Assembly (NCBI GenBank): GCA_037074705.1
Contig: CM073590.1
Location: 211,774,746-211,838,745, forward strand
Reading direction: 5' to 3'
DNA length: 64,000 nt
Source: Zhengitettix transpicula
Lineage: Eukaryota; Arthropoda; Insecta; Orthoptera; Tetrigidae
The notes under the pieces are model-generated. The model saw nothing but the letters and a program-made list of their open reading frames with translations. It was not told where the DNA came from and made no database searches. The first letter of the stretch is position 1, and each line of letters starts with the position of its first letter. This document shows, in pieces, positions 24,047 through 35,256 of this stretch. The translations under genes and the position numbers were made by a program.

Positions 24047-24081
24047 GACGGCGTTTCGATGCCTTTTTGTATCTTCTTCAG
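24047..24081 (-). ncRNA. hammerhead-ribozyme-like motif with intact core boxes
   Basis: On the minus strand CTGAAGA is followed by a 17-nt helix II region (GATAC and GGCATC-type arms), then GAAAC, then GCC and GTC. CUGANGA and GAAA are both exact. Helix III could be two pairs (A-U, C-G) closed by the GCC loop, with GTC as the cleavage triplet. Very short helix III is typical of hammerheads in Penelope-like elements. Helix I pairing is weak here. Confidence 0.5.
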
Positions 24082-24644
24082 GTAGGAAAATACCTATAAA
24101 AAATAAAAAGTATATGCATAAGGTCATCAATTGTTTTATTAATTCTAAACACACGTTAAAACTTTTAATTTTAACATCGTATTACAAAAAATATCTCATT
24201 TACAACAACGACGTCGACGCTCCATCTTAATATTGTTCCTCTAAATGAATAACAATTTTTAATAATATTGTATAAAATCCTTTCTTCTATTAATAATTTT
24301 GACAAAAGTATAATTTAGAGGCAAGGTCCTGATATAACCGAAATAAAAGTCTCACAAATCAAAGGTTATTGAGAACAAAATTGTCGTGGTTTCCTGTATA
24401 AATCCAATTAATAATTTTTATGTTCAGTTATTACATCAACATTGAAAATATTCATACAATAATAGAAACACATTACAGTATTTCGGCTTTGACTGGAATG
24501 GAAGTCAGTCTATGAAACTTCCTGATTGGTGCTTATTAGAATCCAAATACTCCCAATTTAACAATTATAACTATCTGACTTTATATTTTAAATTAGATAG
24601 CAGCCCTTTAGTCACGCAAAATTTTTAACATTCAAATATAAACA

Positions 24645-24676
24645 CGACGTTTCGTCCCGTATTGGGACTTTGCTTG
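24645..24676 (-). ncRNA. hammerhead-like motif, first box lost
   Basis: The minus strand has a perfect 5-bp helix II, GTCCC-AATAC-GGGAC, followed directly by GAAACGTCG. The position of CUGANGA reads CAAGCAA, so only half of the core is kept. Confidence 0.4.
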
Positions 24677-24804
24677 TATGGATGTTACAATTATAAATTT
24701 TATTTTAAATTGAAAAAAATTTCTAACGTGCGGATTTCCCACACGTCGCGTAACGTTATATGTTGTGTAATTTTTTTTTACATAAAAATAACGCATGCAT
24801 ACAC

Positions 24805-24835
24805 CTGAAGAAGTCCTAAACAGGAACGAAACGTC
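24805..24835 (+). ncRNA. hammerhead-ribozyme-like motif with intact core boxes
   Basis: CTGAAGA at 24805-24811 and GAAACGTC at 24828-24835 flank AGTCC-TAAACA-GGAAC. Both core boxes are exact, and the GTC triplet follows directly. With no helix III loop, the palindrome ACGT could pair only between two molecules. ATAC before the core can pair with GTAT after it as part of helix I. Confidence 0.5.
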
Positions 24836-24990
24836 GTATTTGAAATTTGAACATTAAATTTATTTTCTGACTAAAATATTGCTATTTTATTATTTAATCC
24901 AAATTTAACGTAATAAACCGTATGTGCAAAAGTATTAGATAAATATATATCCAAATAGCAAACAAAAATAAGTGCTACATTAAATACCAC

Positions 24991-25017
24991 GCAACGTTTC
25001 TGAAAACGTTACATCAG
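24991..25017 (-). ncRNA. hammerhead-like motif, degenerate
   Basis: On the minus strand CTGATGT precedes a short spacer and GAAACGTTGC. The downstream text (CGTTGCGTGGTATTTAAT) resembles that after the motif at 54775-54806, so these two may share an origin. Confidence 0.35.
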
Positions 25018-25301
25018 ATCATTTAACCATGCAAAAGCTGTAAGAATGACACTAATTTTTGTCTGTTATTTGACTATTTATTTATCCAAGAATTTTTTAT
25101 GTCAAACATATTTTTACCTTAGGTCTTATATTTTTTCTTAATATTATATATCACCTAACAAAGTCATAAATTGGGAAGGAAACATAGTGTTTCTATTTAT
25201 GTACCAATGTTTACAATATTAATGTAATGATTGAACTTACAATTAACTGAAATGACATGTTCTGACATATTGGCTAATGTATTAAATTTATTATTAAGAA
25301 C

Positions 25302-25418
25302 GGCTTCTCGAGTTTCAAACCGGTGTAATGTTGGTAAACAGACTGTAAGACGATGGCAGTGATAGTCGTCGAAACGTCGTTCTTTACCAACGTTAACCGG
25401 TTGGGAACTCGAGAAGCC
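25302..25418 (+). ncRNA. long hairpin with hammerhead-like centre
   Basis: Outer arms GGCTTCTCGAGTT and AACTCGAGAAGCC are perfect complements; inner arms AACCGGT/ACCGGTT and GTTGGTAAA/TTTACCAAC also pair. The centre reads CTGTAAGA, then GACGA-12 nt-TCGTC as a perfect stem, then GAAACGTCG. This is the order of a type I hammerhead: helix I, first box, helix II, GAAA, GTC, helix I. The first box carries one extra T relative to CUGAAGA, which would impair or abolish catalysis. Confidence 0.55.
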
Positions 25419-25861
25419 TGTCTTCTTCTTTCTTTATTAAATTTGTTATTATTAAATGTCAGGTAATATATTATTATGCCACGATTCTCCTTCTTATCAA
25501 ATCGACCTTCCTTTCCTAAATCGTGAAGCGGATGAGCATGGCAATTACTACATAAATTTAGTAATAATTATTTTTTCTCAATGAAATACTTCCTTGCTTG
25601 TTGAAACTGCCATCAGGCATTATTTAATTAAAATATTACTAAAATATAATTTCATTATTTATTTCCCATACTAAGACAACCAGAAATTATTATATTTATT
25701 TTTATTAACGTTTTGTAACCGAAGTTAACAAAACAGACTATATCTTAAACAGTGGCTAACACTAGAGGGGAATTGTGCTGTTTTATAATTACGGCGTTAT
25801 GTTTGGTTAAACTAAACATCAATTTAGCATAGAAATACTTTTTTAAGATCAAGTTTCCGCG

Positions 25862-26190
25862 CTATGTATTTAATACGGCTTTCTTCACCTGGTCCAGCGA
25901 CTTTGCGACTTTGTGGCAGGCCGCAGAAGTTACCTCGGTCACCAGCGACGAGAGAGCGATTCCGTATTCGTCGCAGTTTCCGGTCTGGCGCTGCGACTTT
26001 CGTCTGTGGTCTCGTCTCGTCTGCTCGTGAATTTCATTTCGCACTCAAGTAGTTCTCTGTTCCGCTGTCGCACGTCTGGCGTGCGTTCTCGCCACGGAAC
26101 ATTTCCACGAATCTTGCGTAATGGAGCTTTTCCCCCGACTCTCGTGCCTCACGACTTTTCCTTAAATACACATTAGCTTTAGTTTCAATG
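25862..26190. other. GC- and CpG-rich island
   Basis: Composition changes abruptly from AT-rich flanks. GCGAC recurs at least five times, as in CAGCGACTTTGCGACTTTG near 25892. Frames are open on both strands (up to 87 codons) but none is recognised. Subterminal short repeats of this kind occur in hAT-type transposons, yet no inverted partner was found, so the nature is undecided. Confidence 0.4.
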
Positions 26191-26765
26191 CCGCATTCTC
26201 ATACAATTTTGGCCTAACAATCAGTAAACATACGGACTCATACCGGCAAAAAATAATATTTCAGAAAAGTCTAACCGTATGCGGTTCGAGTGAATTTGTG
26301 CAATCGGGTAAGCTCGGGTTAGGAAGTCATGCTTCAGTCTGGACTGTTTGTTTACAATAAATATCTGTTTACGTTCACTCAAATGCAGACCTATGCAATA
26401 GAACATAAAAAAAGTTTCAGAGTTATATTTAATATATAATTTAATACTTAAAATATGTATATTATTTCTTTCATGTCAAATACTGCAATGGATATTCTGA
26501 ATCTGCATTGAATTTTAAGTCATTTATCAGTTTATAAGTCTACGTAATATATTACTGCTCATGGAGGCGTGTTTACGGAGAAGCCAAGATTTTAGTAAGG
26601 TGCGAACGAAAGTGAGTGGCGTTGCGTGACGTCATCACATACTATTAGCCCGCCGGTCACACAAAAAATTTATTCATTGTAAATTATATTCTATATGGAC
26701 ATGTGGACTCGGAAATTCTTATAAGTTAACAGAATCCTCTTCACTCTAAGAACTATATATGTAGA
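26191..26765. other. intergenic DNA
   Basis: Mixed composition with a GC-richer patch at 26570-26660 that contains GTGACGTCATCAC. No gene recognised. Confidence 0.45.
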
Positions 26766-27264
26766 TTTTAGAGTAATAGGCTACGTGAGGTAATCCATGT
26801 GGTACAAACTCCCCTTTAATGGGATAGGAAGGGATCTGTAAGGGGGCATGCGTATAGGATGATGACAGTAGCCAAGTGTTAACTAGAGCCCCCGGGCTGT
26901 AGTTTAAGGATCCTACCCGCCATTAAAAGCGATGCACGACAAACCCTAGAAAAGCTGCATCAGGTAGATCGGGAACTTGGTACTACTCCCACATCCTTCC
27001 GATAGCGGGAGAGGGATTTTCTGTGAGGACACAGCATTCCCTTCTCCGTGCCTCGAACATTTTAGGAGGCAGCTGGCCGACTCTTCCAATAGTAATAGCG
27101 GACAACTCTTACCGTATGCCCAAGATCTGCGACCCCGAAAAATACACCTTTCAGAACAGGCCGAGGTGCCTCAGTTTGTGGGAACCTTAGTTCAAAAGCA
27201 GAGAGAGGAGAAGGCATCCCCAAAGGTTGCCCTCTTCGTCTCGCCTAAAATTTTCTGCCCGCGT
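26766..27264 (-). mobile_element. SINE-like family S, copy E (near full length)
   Basis: Read on the minus strand it has the 5' block (GGGCAGAAAATTTTAGGCGAG), the whole core and a type I-like end ATTACCTCACGTAGCCTATT with a very short A tail. It is more diverged than most copies, so it is among the older ones. Confidence 0.8.
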
Positions 27265-28423
27265 GATCTAACAGCTCCCACAGGATTCCTTACCGCTACT
27301 CCCCCCTAAAAACTATACTAAAAGCTAATAGTATAGCCCAGTGGTTTACAACAAATCACTATTAGTGGTATTAAAACAGTATTGTAATAAACACTAATGA
27401 TAGAATTTTTAAATGAAAAATTAATTAAATTTACAAAAAAAATATTTTTAGTGTGGAAATAAATCAAACAATTACATATTTATAATATGGATTTTGCAGG
27501 GTCTTCACTGGGTTGATAATGGGCAAATCAATAATATTTATAATCTTATCCTCAACAAATTACAATTAACAGAAAAGAAGTTTACTCGTCAATTAAACTA
27601 GAACATTTAAAATGAGACCAAATTTAAAAGTGAAAAGATTGACTCTGATTAACAATTTTAATCAAAAAGAAGAAAACGAAATCTGACGGCTATCTTTCAA
27701 TTACGTTTACATAATTAATTGTTTCGTAAATTGTTACTCACGTCTCCCCTGCATTCCATTGTACCTTTATTTTCGAGAACACTATGTAGGTTTTACAATG
27801 CTTCTAAACTCACAGATTCTAAATCAAAATTTTATATGTCGTCAGGAACTCAGATGACCCCCCTTTCGTCATCTATCGGTTGACCGCTCGCCTTAGGTGA
27901 ACTCTACGATTCGTCGATTGGGTAGTCTTTATTGTTCCGTACTTCAACCGAAACTTTTGCTATTTCTGGCCGGCTATGGACACAAAAACTGCCTTTTTTT
28001 GTGCAGGTTTCGACGTTATACTTTTATGAATGTTTTACTTTGTCCTGCTAATTGCCAACCATGTTGAATTCTCCTTCCAAAAACTGTTATACCTCGACGA
28101 GGTCTTTCCGTGAACTCTCTCTCACCAAATGTCCATTCGAACTGAACTCCTCAATATCCGAATGCAAACTGTATTCCGTCTCGCAATTTGAGCGCGCATA
28201 CGCCAGTTTGACGGACCTTCCGACAAAGGAACAGAGCCGGTTTTCCTATTGTTGTTTCAAAGCTCCTGCGGCTACAAAGGATTTCTCAAACAATTTAGAT
28301 TTTCAATTTCACAATTAATGTCTTAATTAATTGGCATTACAGTATATTGGCAAATAAGTGGTAAAAAGTATATACTAAATATCGGCATCAATGGAAATGA
28401 CAATACAGAAGATAGAAAAAAAA
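27265..28423. other. intergenic DNA with repeat U copy and a mixed-composition patch
   Basis: Contains repeat U at 27497-27687. The patch 27840-28300 is less AT-rich and has an 88-codon ATG frame at 28052-28318 rich in Ser, Thr and Leu, without recognised family or supporting splice signals. I do not call it a gene. Confidence 0.4.
27497..27687 (-). repeat. dispersed repeat U, copy 2
   Basis: Inverted relative to 23089-23206. It is longer than copy 1 because of extra AT-rich DNA between the two conserved blocks. Confidence 0.5.
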
Positions 28424-28455
28424 TACGTTTCCTCCCTAATTTGGCACTTCATCAG
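28424..28455 (-). ncRNA. hammerhead-like motif with canonical CTGATGA box
   Basis: On the minus strand CTGATGA is followed by AGTGCC-AAATTA-GGGAG and GAAACGTA. Both core boxes are exact and GTA fits the NUH cleavage rule. Helix II has at least one mismatch. Helix I pairing was not found by eye. Confidence 0.45.
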
Positions 28456-28846
28456 GAGAACATATTTAAAAGATAATAATAATTTATTTATTTCATGAAG
28501 TTGAATTTTTGTTTTAATTTGATTGTATAAAGCACCAAGATATTCTATTAACAAATCCTAAAAATATTGATTAAAAAGGAAGAGTGGTAAAATTAAAAGA
28601 AGAATATTGAGTTTAAAAAAATTATGCTTCAATCATATATCTACGACTCTTCTTCTTTACGGAATCAACATTATTTGGTAATGAATGTGTTCTATCTTAT
28701 TTTATCCCGCCCAATATTTGTTACAGTGCTTTCCCCAGTTTTTCCTCGTTATATTCTGTTGCCTCTTAGATTAATACTATATTTTTATCCTTTATCTTAC
28801 TATTTATTAGTTCTTATGTCAGCTACAAGTCTCTTATTTTTTCATT

Positions 28847-28869
28847 CTTCCTTCCTTCCTTCCTTCCTT
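28847..28869 (+). repeat. (TTCC)n microsatellite
   Basis: Five TTCC/CTTC units in a pyrimidine-rich tract. Confidence 0.9.
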
Positions 28870-29536
28870 TTTCTCATTCTTCCTCTGGCCTTCCTAAACA
28901 AACAACTGTCTCAATTCTTCCGATCGTAAGCGAGAAAAATGTCTTATGTATTGTGTTTTTACTAAGTAATTTCGGACTAACCGTAATATTCTTAGGCACA
29001 TTTAATATCTACAATGTCAAAACTGTCCGTAGAATAACAATGTGGAATGGAATTATTGTTTTATAAATATCTACTTAGTTTATTTACGAATATACGAGTA
29101 CCATAATTTTAGAAACACGTTACTGTAGAGAATTGACGTCTATATTTGGGGGAATGCAGACAATTCGTATCGCGGACACTGAAATTATCACGAATCAAAT
29201 GTAATAGTAAAGTAATTATTTAGTGCAATTTAAATTAACTTGAGATAATAACACGTCATTTTTCATGTAACGGTGAAAACTAAAAAAAATTAATTAAGTA
29301 GCATAAACAAAGACAAACAAGGTAATATTTATGTGACTTCAATTGAATCTTAAATAAATAACCCAGCCAACTTGACAAAAACATTTTTTTACAATAAAAA
29401 TGAACACTGCGTATTGTTCTTTTTGTTTTTAAACCCCTTCAGGTGTATCAATATAGAAAATTGATAGGTTGATTTTTAGAAGTCTGAAAATAATTGATTT
29501 ATTCTAATATCAATTAATAATTTATTAAAAATAGAT

Positions 29537-29570
29537 CGACGTTTCAATTTTTTTATATTCCTGCATCTGA
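29537..29570 (-). ncRNA. hammerhead-like motif, degenerate
   Basis: Minus strand: TCAGATGCAGG, an AT-rich spacer, then GAAACGTCG. The first box is altered; the second box and GTC are intact. Confidence 0.3.
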
Positions 29571-30708
29571 ATAGGTTCAAAACAAAATGAAGGATACATA
29601 ATGTTATATTTTATTGCATTAAAATGTTTCTTACAATTTGGCATGTTTATTCATTTAAAGAAAAAACTATTTTTCTTTAGTAATTAGACACATTCTACCC
29701 TAGCCCCTTTAATTGGACTTAGAAATTACAATGGCTGTCATTATTCCGACGAAACAGAGCGCAGTAGCGGCAATTAAGGTTATCTATACTTTTCGCGGAC
29801 AGTAATAAATTATTTTTACTAAGACACGGTTTGAAGGTCTCTATTACAAACCTTTTACAATTAATGTTGTCCATTTCACAGTTTGTGTGATCTTACATTT
29901 CGATGTATAAGTTGAACAATACGAATTAAGTTTTATTGATCATCTGGCACACTCAAGTAACACTTTTATTATTACTGCAGAAAAAGAAGTTTTTAATTAC
30001 GTGTCAGACGATTATCAATTGTTAAATTAATTAAAAATTAAGAGTGACGAGAAATAAATTAGACGATTTACGGGAAAGGTGAGCCAAGTTCATTAACTTA
30101 ATTATTATAGAAAATCCCTCAAACTTCTGAGCTATTTACGTTATAATCTTTGAGGGGAAGCAATAACTTTTTCATTTCAGGAATAAACTTGCACAGTTGG
30201 CTGTGTTGAATAAATATTTGTTTAGTGAAGGAGACATATATCGGAGTATAAAAATACAACAAGTGCCTTAAGGTAAAACCAATATGTCTACGTCAGTCTT
30301 ATTTCTTTCGACGGAGATATGGATTTAAAAAATTACGTTTTCTATACCGGGCTGTTTCTGTAAAACTGTTAGTGATTCTTACAATATTTAAGTATCATTA
30401 TGTAGTTCAATACTTCAGCTGAATGCCAACAAAATTATTTTACGATTTAACTTTTATGAGAGTCGGTTAATGAATTTTAAAATTTATTTACATGAAATAT
30501 TTGTTTTTGAATCTATTACTTGAGTTTTTTACACTTCTTTTAATCAAAATTTAAATTTAAAACCATAATTAATATTTTTTGTAACCCATATATTTATATT
30601 TTTTTCTATTTATAAGACTTCATTAAATTATGAACGACTAAACCAACCAAATTTGCGAAAAATGTATTTAAATAAAATAAAAGATTAGAAATAAAAATTG
30701 GCACAAAG

Positions 30709-30736
30709 TGTCGTTTCTTCTTGAAACGTCTTCAAG
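30709..30736 (-). ncRNA. hammerhead-like terminal motif, variant
   Basis: Minus strand: CTTGAAGA, then CGTTTC-AAGAA-GAAACG, then ACACTTTGTGCC. CGTTTC and GAAACG pair perfectly, so GAAAC is inside a stem and a standard hammerhead fold is unlikely. The flank TTGGCAC...GTGTCG is shared with the motif at 36335-36361. Confidence 0.3.
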
Positions 30737-31348
30737 TGCAAATAAAAAAATTACTGGTCACAATATAATTTATTTATTTATGGAAATATAAATACAGAAT
30801 TTAAATTTTGAGGAGAAAATTTCTAAGTGTGTTTCGTCACCTACACATTTCAAACGATATTTTCTAATTTCATCTAATTTTTTATTTTATTAAATTATAT
30901 TTCCGACAAATTTGGCTATCTTATTCTAAATAATTAATTTAGGTCTCCTTTTTTTATTATTATTCTGAAGATTTTCCAAGAATATATCCAACAGATTTAT
31001 ATTTATTTAGATATATTTCTATGGCTTCATTGAATAATAAACTTACCAAAATTTACAGAAAAATATTTTAATAAAATAAAAGATTGTAACGTATTAATAA
31101 AATAAAAATTCGCGCGACGTGTAGATTCTTTTTGTAACGACTATTGGTACAATGACAAAAATTTTATAAGTTTTAATATAATTTAATTCTTGCAATATAG
31201 CTTTTATATGGAGGAAATTTCATCCGATTTTTCTAATTTCATCTATTTACTCTAATTTTTTATTGTATTAAAATGTTTCTGACAAATTTGGCTCTATTTT
31301 TTCATTGATTTATATTAATTTATGTCTCTTTTCTCATTAATGTAATAC

Positions 31349-31375
31349 CTGACGAGGTCCCAACGTTGAAACGAA
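31349..31375 (+). ncRNA. hammerhead-like motif, helix II shortened
   Basis: CTGACGA at 31349-31355 and GAAAC at 31368-31372 are both exact, but the 12 nt between them (GGTCCCAACGTT) cannot form the usual GGTCCC/GGGACC arm, as if half the hairpin were deleted. Confidence 0.35.
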
Positions 31376-31813
31376 CCGTTGTATTTCTTTCTGTATTTTG
31401 AATGTAATTAAAGATATAATTATAAAATTTAACAGTATAGTAAATATAAAACTTTTCTGAATTTACTAACTAACTAATTTATTTATTTATATGAAATTTC
31501 AAGTTTTAGTCAGTGTTGAAAACTACGCTTTTTAGAGGCAAATACAAATTTTCAACAAGCATCTAGACATTTTTTTAGTAAAATAAGGTCTTCTACATTT
31601 TCTGTAATGATGAACTCACTTCAGTTATTCAGGTACATATCTTATCAAAACGCCAATAGACGAGCATATTCATTTACGTAATTCTTTTCAATAATAAATC
31701 ATACTTCGTTAAAAAGTGTACTTGTATGTCATGAATATATTCTTGAAAATTCAGACAAACATTAATTTTGTAGTTTCTCAAGATTAAATTGGAGGATATT
31801 CCGGAGACGAAAA

Positions 31814-32342
31814 ATGTGTGTACTAGAAAAGTCAATGGCCCTAAATCTTTGCTGCTACGATTTTTTCCCTCTCTCGGTGAGGATCGTTAGAATCGTCTTG
31901 AAAGTGAAGATTCGTCGATCACAGCCTCATAAAGCATCCTTCTCCCCTCCGTCCTCATTGTTTATTTTCGTAAAGCGAGGCGATTATCGCCTGGAGAGGG
32001 TAAGCCTTCTCGATTTAGTGGCTGTGCACAGCAAGACGTTCATGGGAATTTACAGCCTCCGTTGGGGCGAAATAAATCTGCGACGCAGCCGCAAACTACT
32101 CACCTGCACCACTGTTTGTTGACTTTCAAAATAAAGAGCAGGTATTATAGAAAATTCGAACGATACCTGCTTTATTCCTTATAAGAGATTAAAAATGTGG
32201 ACCTTTAAATCGTAAGGCGTAAATGTATTTCAATATTACGAGCTTCACCTGGGATCGGCGAAACAGTTCTCAAAGTATAAAGAAGATTTCAAAATAAAAC
32301 AAATGCCAGATAAACTATTTAACTGTCAAACGGTATGAAGTA
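31814..32342. other. mixed-composition DNA, unassigned
   Basis: An ATG frame of 102 codons at 31814-32122 lies in DNA less AT-rich than its surroundings. The product is basic with no recognised domain. The opposite strand has a strong donor-like GTGCAG/GTGAGT at about 32098-32109. Neither observation alone supports a gene. Confidence 0.3.
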
Positions 32343-33654
32343 CCACTGTGATCAAAAAGTAAGGTGAAATTGTTATTTAAAACTCCCGGGTATTAGGAAG
32401 GCAAGTAAATTTTTTTTCCCTAGGTTGGTAGGACTGTCAATAATATTTGCCAAGTGTCTGTTCATTAAAATGTTTAATAATCTACGAGTTACACGTATTT
32501 TTGTAAACAACCAAACGTGAATTTTTCGATTTTTGCAATGGTTGATTTTGTTGAGCAAAGAACGTGCATCAAATTTTGTTGGCGGAACGAATATTCTTAT
32601 TCGGACACGTTGAAAATGTTGCGGAAGGTCTTTGGTGATGAAACTATGGCACAAAAAAACGTTTATAAATGGTACAACGAGTTCAAAGAGGGCCGAGAAC
32701 GCGTTGAAGACAAACCGCGCTCTGGACGACCATCAACGTCTACCGACGAGGGCCACGTCCTAAAAATCAAAGATTTGGTGCTTGAAAGTCGTCGATGGAC
32801 AATTAGAGATCTCGCCGATAGTGTTGGAATATCATTTGGCTCAGCCCAAACCATTTAGAAGAATGTTTTGTGTCTCAAACGCGTCAAGTCTCGATTGCCA
32901 AAATAGCTCAATTTTTTGAAAAAAAAAGCGATTGCGTTGATGTGTGTGAAGGTTTGCTGTCTGACTATCAGGACCACTTGAAATGCATCATTACTGAGGA
33001 CGAGACTTGGATTTACGCATACGACCCTGAAACCACCGACCAATCCAGCGAATATCGTGAAAAAGGTGAAGCAAGACCGAAAAGACCACGGCAAATCCAT
33101 CGAAAATCAAGGTCATGTTGACAGTTTCCTTTGATTATCGTGGTGTGGTGCACTATGAATTCCTTCCGCCGGGCCAAACTGTCAACAAAGAATAATATTT
33201 GAGCGTTATGCGTCGTTTGCGTGAAGCTATTCGTCTGAAACGGCCGGAATTATGGGCGAACAACTCTTGGTTCCTTCATCACGATAATGCACCATGTCAT
33301 ACTGCATTGGTTCTTCGCGATTTTTTTTGCCAAAAACTCGACTCATATCGTTCCGCAACCAGCGTATTCGCCTGATTTGGCTCCGTGCGACTTCTGGCTA
33401 TTCAGCAAACTCAAAAGGCCAATGCTGGGACGCCGTTTTGACACGATTGAGGAGATAAAAACCGAATTGAAGAAGGTCTTGAAGGCTATAACGGCAAAAG
33501 ACTATTCCGACTGTTTCGAGGACTGGAAAAAGCGTTGGAAAAAGTGCGTTTTATCGGACGTGGATTACTTTGAAGGGAATTAAATTGATTTGGAAGAATA
33601 AATAAAGAATTTAGATCTTATAAATAAATTCACCTTACTTTTGGTTCACAGTGG
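32343..33654 (+). mobile_element. mariner transposon, copy 2 (dead)
   Basis: A 1312-bp element between TA dinucleotides (32341-32342, 33655-33656). The inverted ends are CCACTGTGATCAAAAAGTAA and, read inwards from the right, CCACTGTGAACCAAAAGTAA. It is a close relative of the copy at 13607-14919, in the same orientation. Confidence 0.93.
32538..33583 (+). pseudogene. mariner transposase, inactivated
   Basis: Same mariner transposase as at 13801, starting at the ATG 32538. The N-terminal part runs to SFGSAQTI, where TTG has become TAG (32856-32858). Next come a 3-bp loss with another TAG in the SRLVPKS segment, then indels in the A run near 32930 and near 33090 that move the frame in and out. 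The catalytic blocks EDETWIYAYDPE, HHDNAPCHT and YSPDLAPCDFW are legible. The TAA after VNKE (33193-33195) and the extra T in the T8 run (33321-33328) are the same lesions as in copy 1. The last piece, 33287-33583, is open and ends early at VDYFEGN. No functional protein is possible. Confidence 0.93.
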
Positions 33655-33943
33655 TATATAGTACGTGGAAGGCGTCCACAGTACAGTGAAATTAAACAAT
33701 TTTCTGCGTCATATGAATTGAATTGATTGTAAATCTGTTATATCTGTGGCAAAAAATCAAATAATTATCAAAATTTTGAGAGAGATATTGAATCATCTCG
33801 AATTCGTAATTAATACTTTTAGGAGGATAATTTAATCCTATTGATTAAAGTCATGAGATAAAATGAAGAGGATTAAAGAATTACGATCGTATGAGTACCA
33901 ATAAAATTTATTTAAATCTTTTAAATAAAACAGAGTGTATATT

Positions 33944-33994
<51 letters not shown>

Positions 33995-35140
33995 GATTTA
34001 CAATGTGTAATGAAATGTTTTATTCTTTCTTTAAATTATTGGCGGCGTAACATTGCGGCTGAGCATTACAAAGAACAGCATTGTTTGGCGCGAGAATGTA
34101 GGAACTACAATGGTTGCTACGGATTATTGTCGAAAACCGTACGCACAGAGAACTTTGGCGGAAATCATTCCGTGTAAGTTTGGAGGGTCTGACGAGAGGA
34201 CTCAGAGAGACAGTAAGTCATGTCATATGTGTTCTGAGAGCTGGAGGAGTCAGCTTATGCATTAAAGGGATTTACCACAGCAAAATCGAGTTTCATGATA
34301 CTTACGACAGTAAAGTCCAAAGGCGCCGAAAGTGTCGTAAAGTGTTAAGACGAAGGGTGAAAAGTTTTAAATCATTGCAATGGCCTGTCAATAAAAATAT
34401 TTTTCTATAAAAATTTAAAAATAATCACGAGTTCACAAACGTGAACCAGACAGCTCAAAACAAAAGAGTACGTAAAACAATTTCCGTTGTAAACTTTTAT
34501 AAAAATATAAATTTACCGTCAGATTTCTATAGGTTTTTAGTTGTTGTTAGAGTCTTGGTATGAACTTTTGTTATTGTAACTTAAGTTCATTTTTCGCTTT
34601 TGTAACGTAGTGAAAATTGCAAGTCACTGCATTTATTAGAGGCCTTATAAGCGGCCCTCATGAAAGCTGAGGCATTTACTTAAAAACATAAAATGTAAAG
34701 TCAACGTAAATCAAAATTGTCAATTAAATAGTGTTTGTTATCTCTTTAAAAAATTGGTTTAATTTCAGACTAAAATGTCGTAAACTTTGTTCCATTGTTT
34801 CCTTCTAAATATAAAGTGTATACCACATAATTTGGTGCCACAACGAGCTGGCATTTTATTATTATAATTATGAATACTCTCCAACTTGGGGACTGTTTCT
34901 TTAGTATCTATTGAACGCTACAGAACGTTACGCATACAAATCTTTCCGTGGAGCAAAATTCAACAAATTTCGTGCACGTGATCTTTGCGACCAGGGAACA
35001 AGCACTGTTTTGGTGAGACACGTCTACCACCACCAGGATCGAAGGTGGAAATATTCAGACATGCCAAAACGGCCGATATTTAATTCGGATAAATTTTTTC
35101 CAGATCAAATAGACTCATAATGTATCTACCTACGTTCTCT
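33655..35140. other. AT-rich intergenic DNA with a TA microsatellite
   Basis: Contains a TA repeat (33946-33992). The patch 34040-34400 is less AT-rich and open in more than one frame (70-98 codons), and 34911-35120 has a 69-codon frame without an ATG start; neither resembles a known family. They may be old transposon pieces. Confidence 0.4.
33946..33992 (+). repeat. (TA)23 microsatellite
   Basis: Continuous TA dinucleotides over 47 bp. It creates a spurious Ile-Tyr repeat frame. Confidence 0.95.
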
Positions 35141-35256
35141 GTGTATAATTTCAACCCCTATCTGCATTGCAGGAAAGTACGCTGGGGGGTGGAGGTGCGT
35201 TATATAAAAAAATGCAAAAATAACCGAGATTGGAGTCAAATCGGGGGTTATGGATA
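35141..35256 (+). repeat. dispersed repeat R, copy 2
   Basis: Matches the reverse complement of 6070-6191, from GTGTATAATTTCAACCCC to AACCGAGATTGGAGTCAAAT and a G-rich block. Confidence 0.65.

Larger units (their letters stand above)
23397..25301. other. very AT-rich DNA holding a cluster of hammerhead-like motifs
   Basis: No gene. At least six copies of a motif related to CTGAAGA...GAAACGTCG lie here on both strands, listed separately. They suggest a pile-up of retroelement ends carrying hammerhead motifs. Confidence 0.5.
28456..31813. other. long AT-rich stretch with scattered hammerhead-like ends
   Basis: About 3.4 kb of very AT-rich DNA with no gene. A (TTCC)n tract lies at 28847-28869. 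Motifs related to the hammerhead core appear at 29537-29570, 30709-30736 and 31349-31375, and a degraded one near 31110-31145. Confidence 0.5.

Noticed and set aside
17291..26640. TGACGTCA sites as a shared regulatory network (17291, 19453, 22938, 26627)
   Set aside because: Two are part of the transposon's inverted ends; the others have no common flanks, so chance and repeat origin suffice.
28052..28318. 88-codon ATG frame rich in Ser/Thr
   Set aside because: No homolog recognised, no promoter or splice context; kept only as part of the gap description.
34053..34410. Overlapping frames of 70-98 codons after the TA repeat
   Set aside because: Several frames are open at once with no recognised protein; not enough for a gene call.
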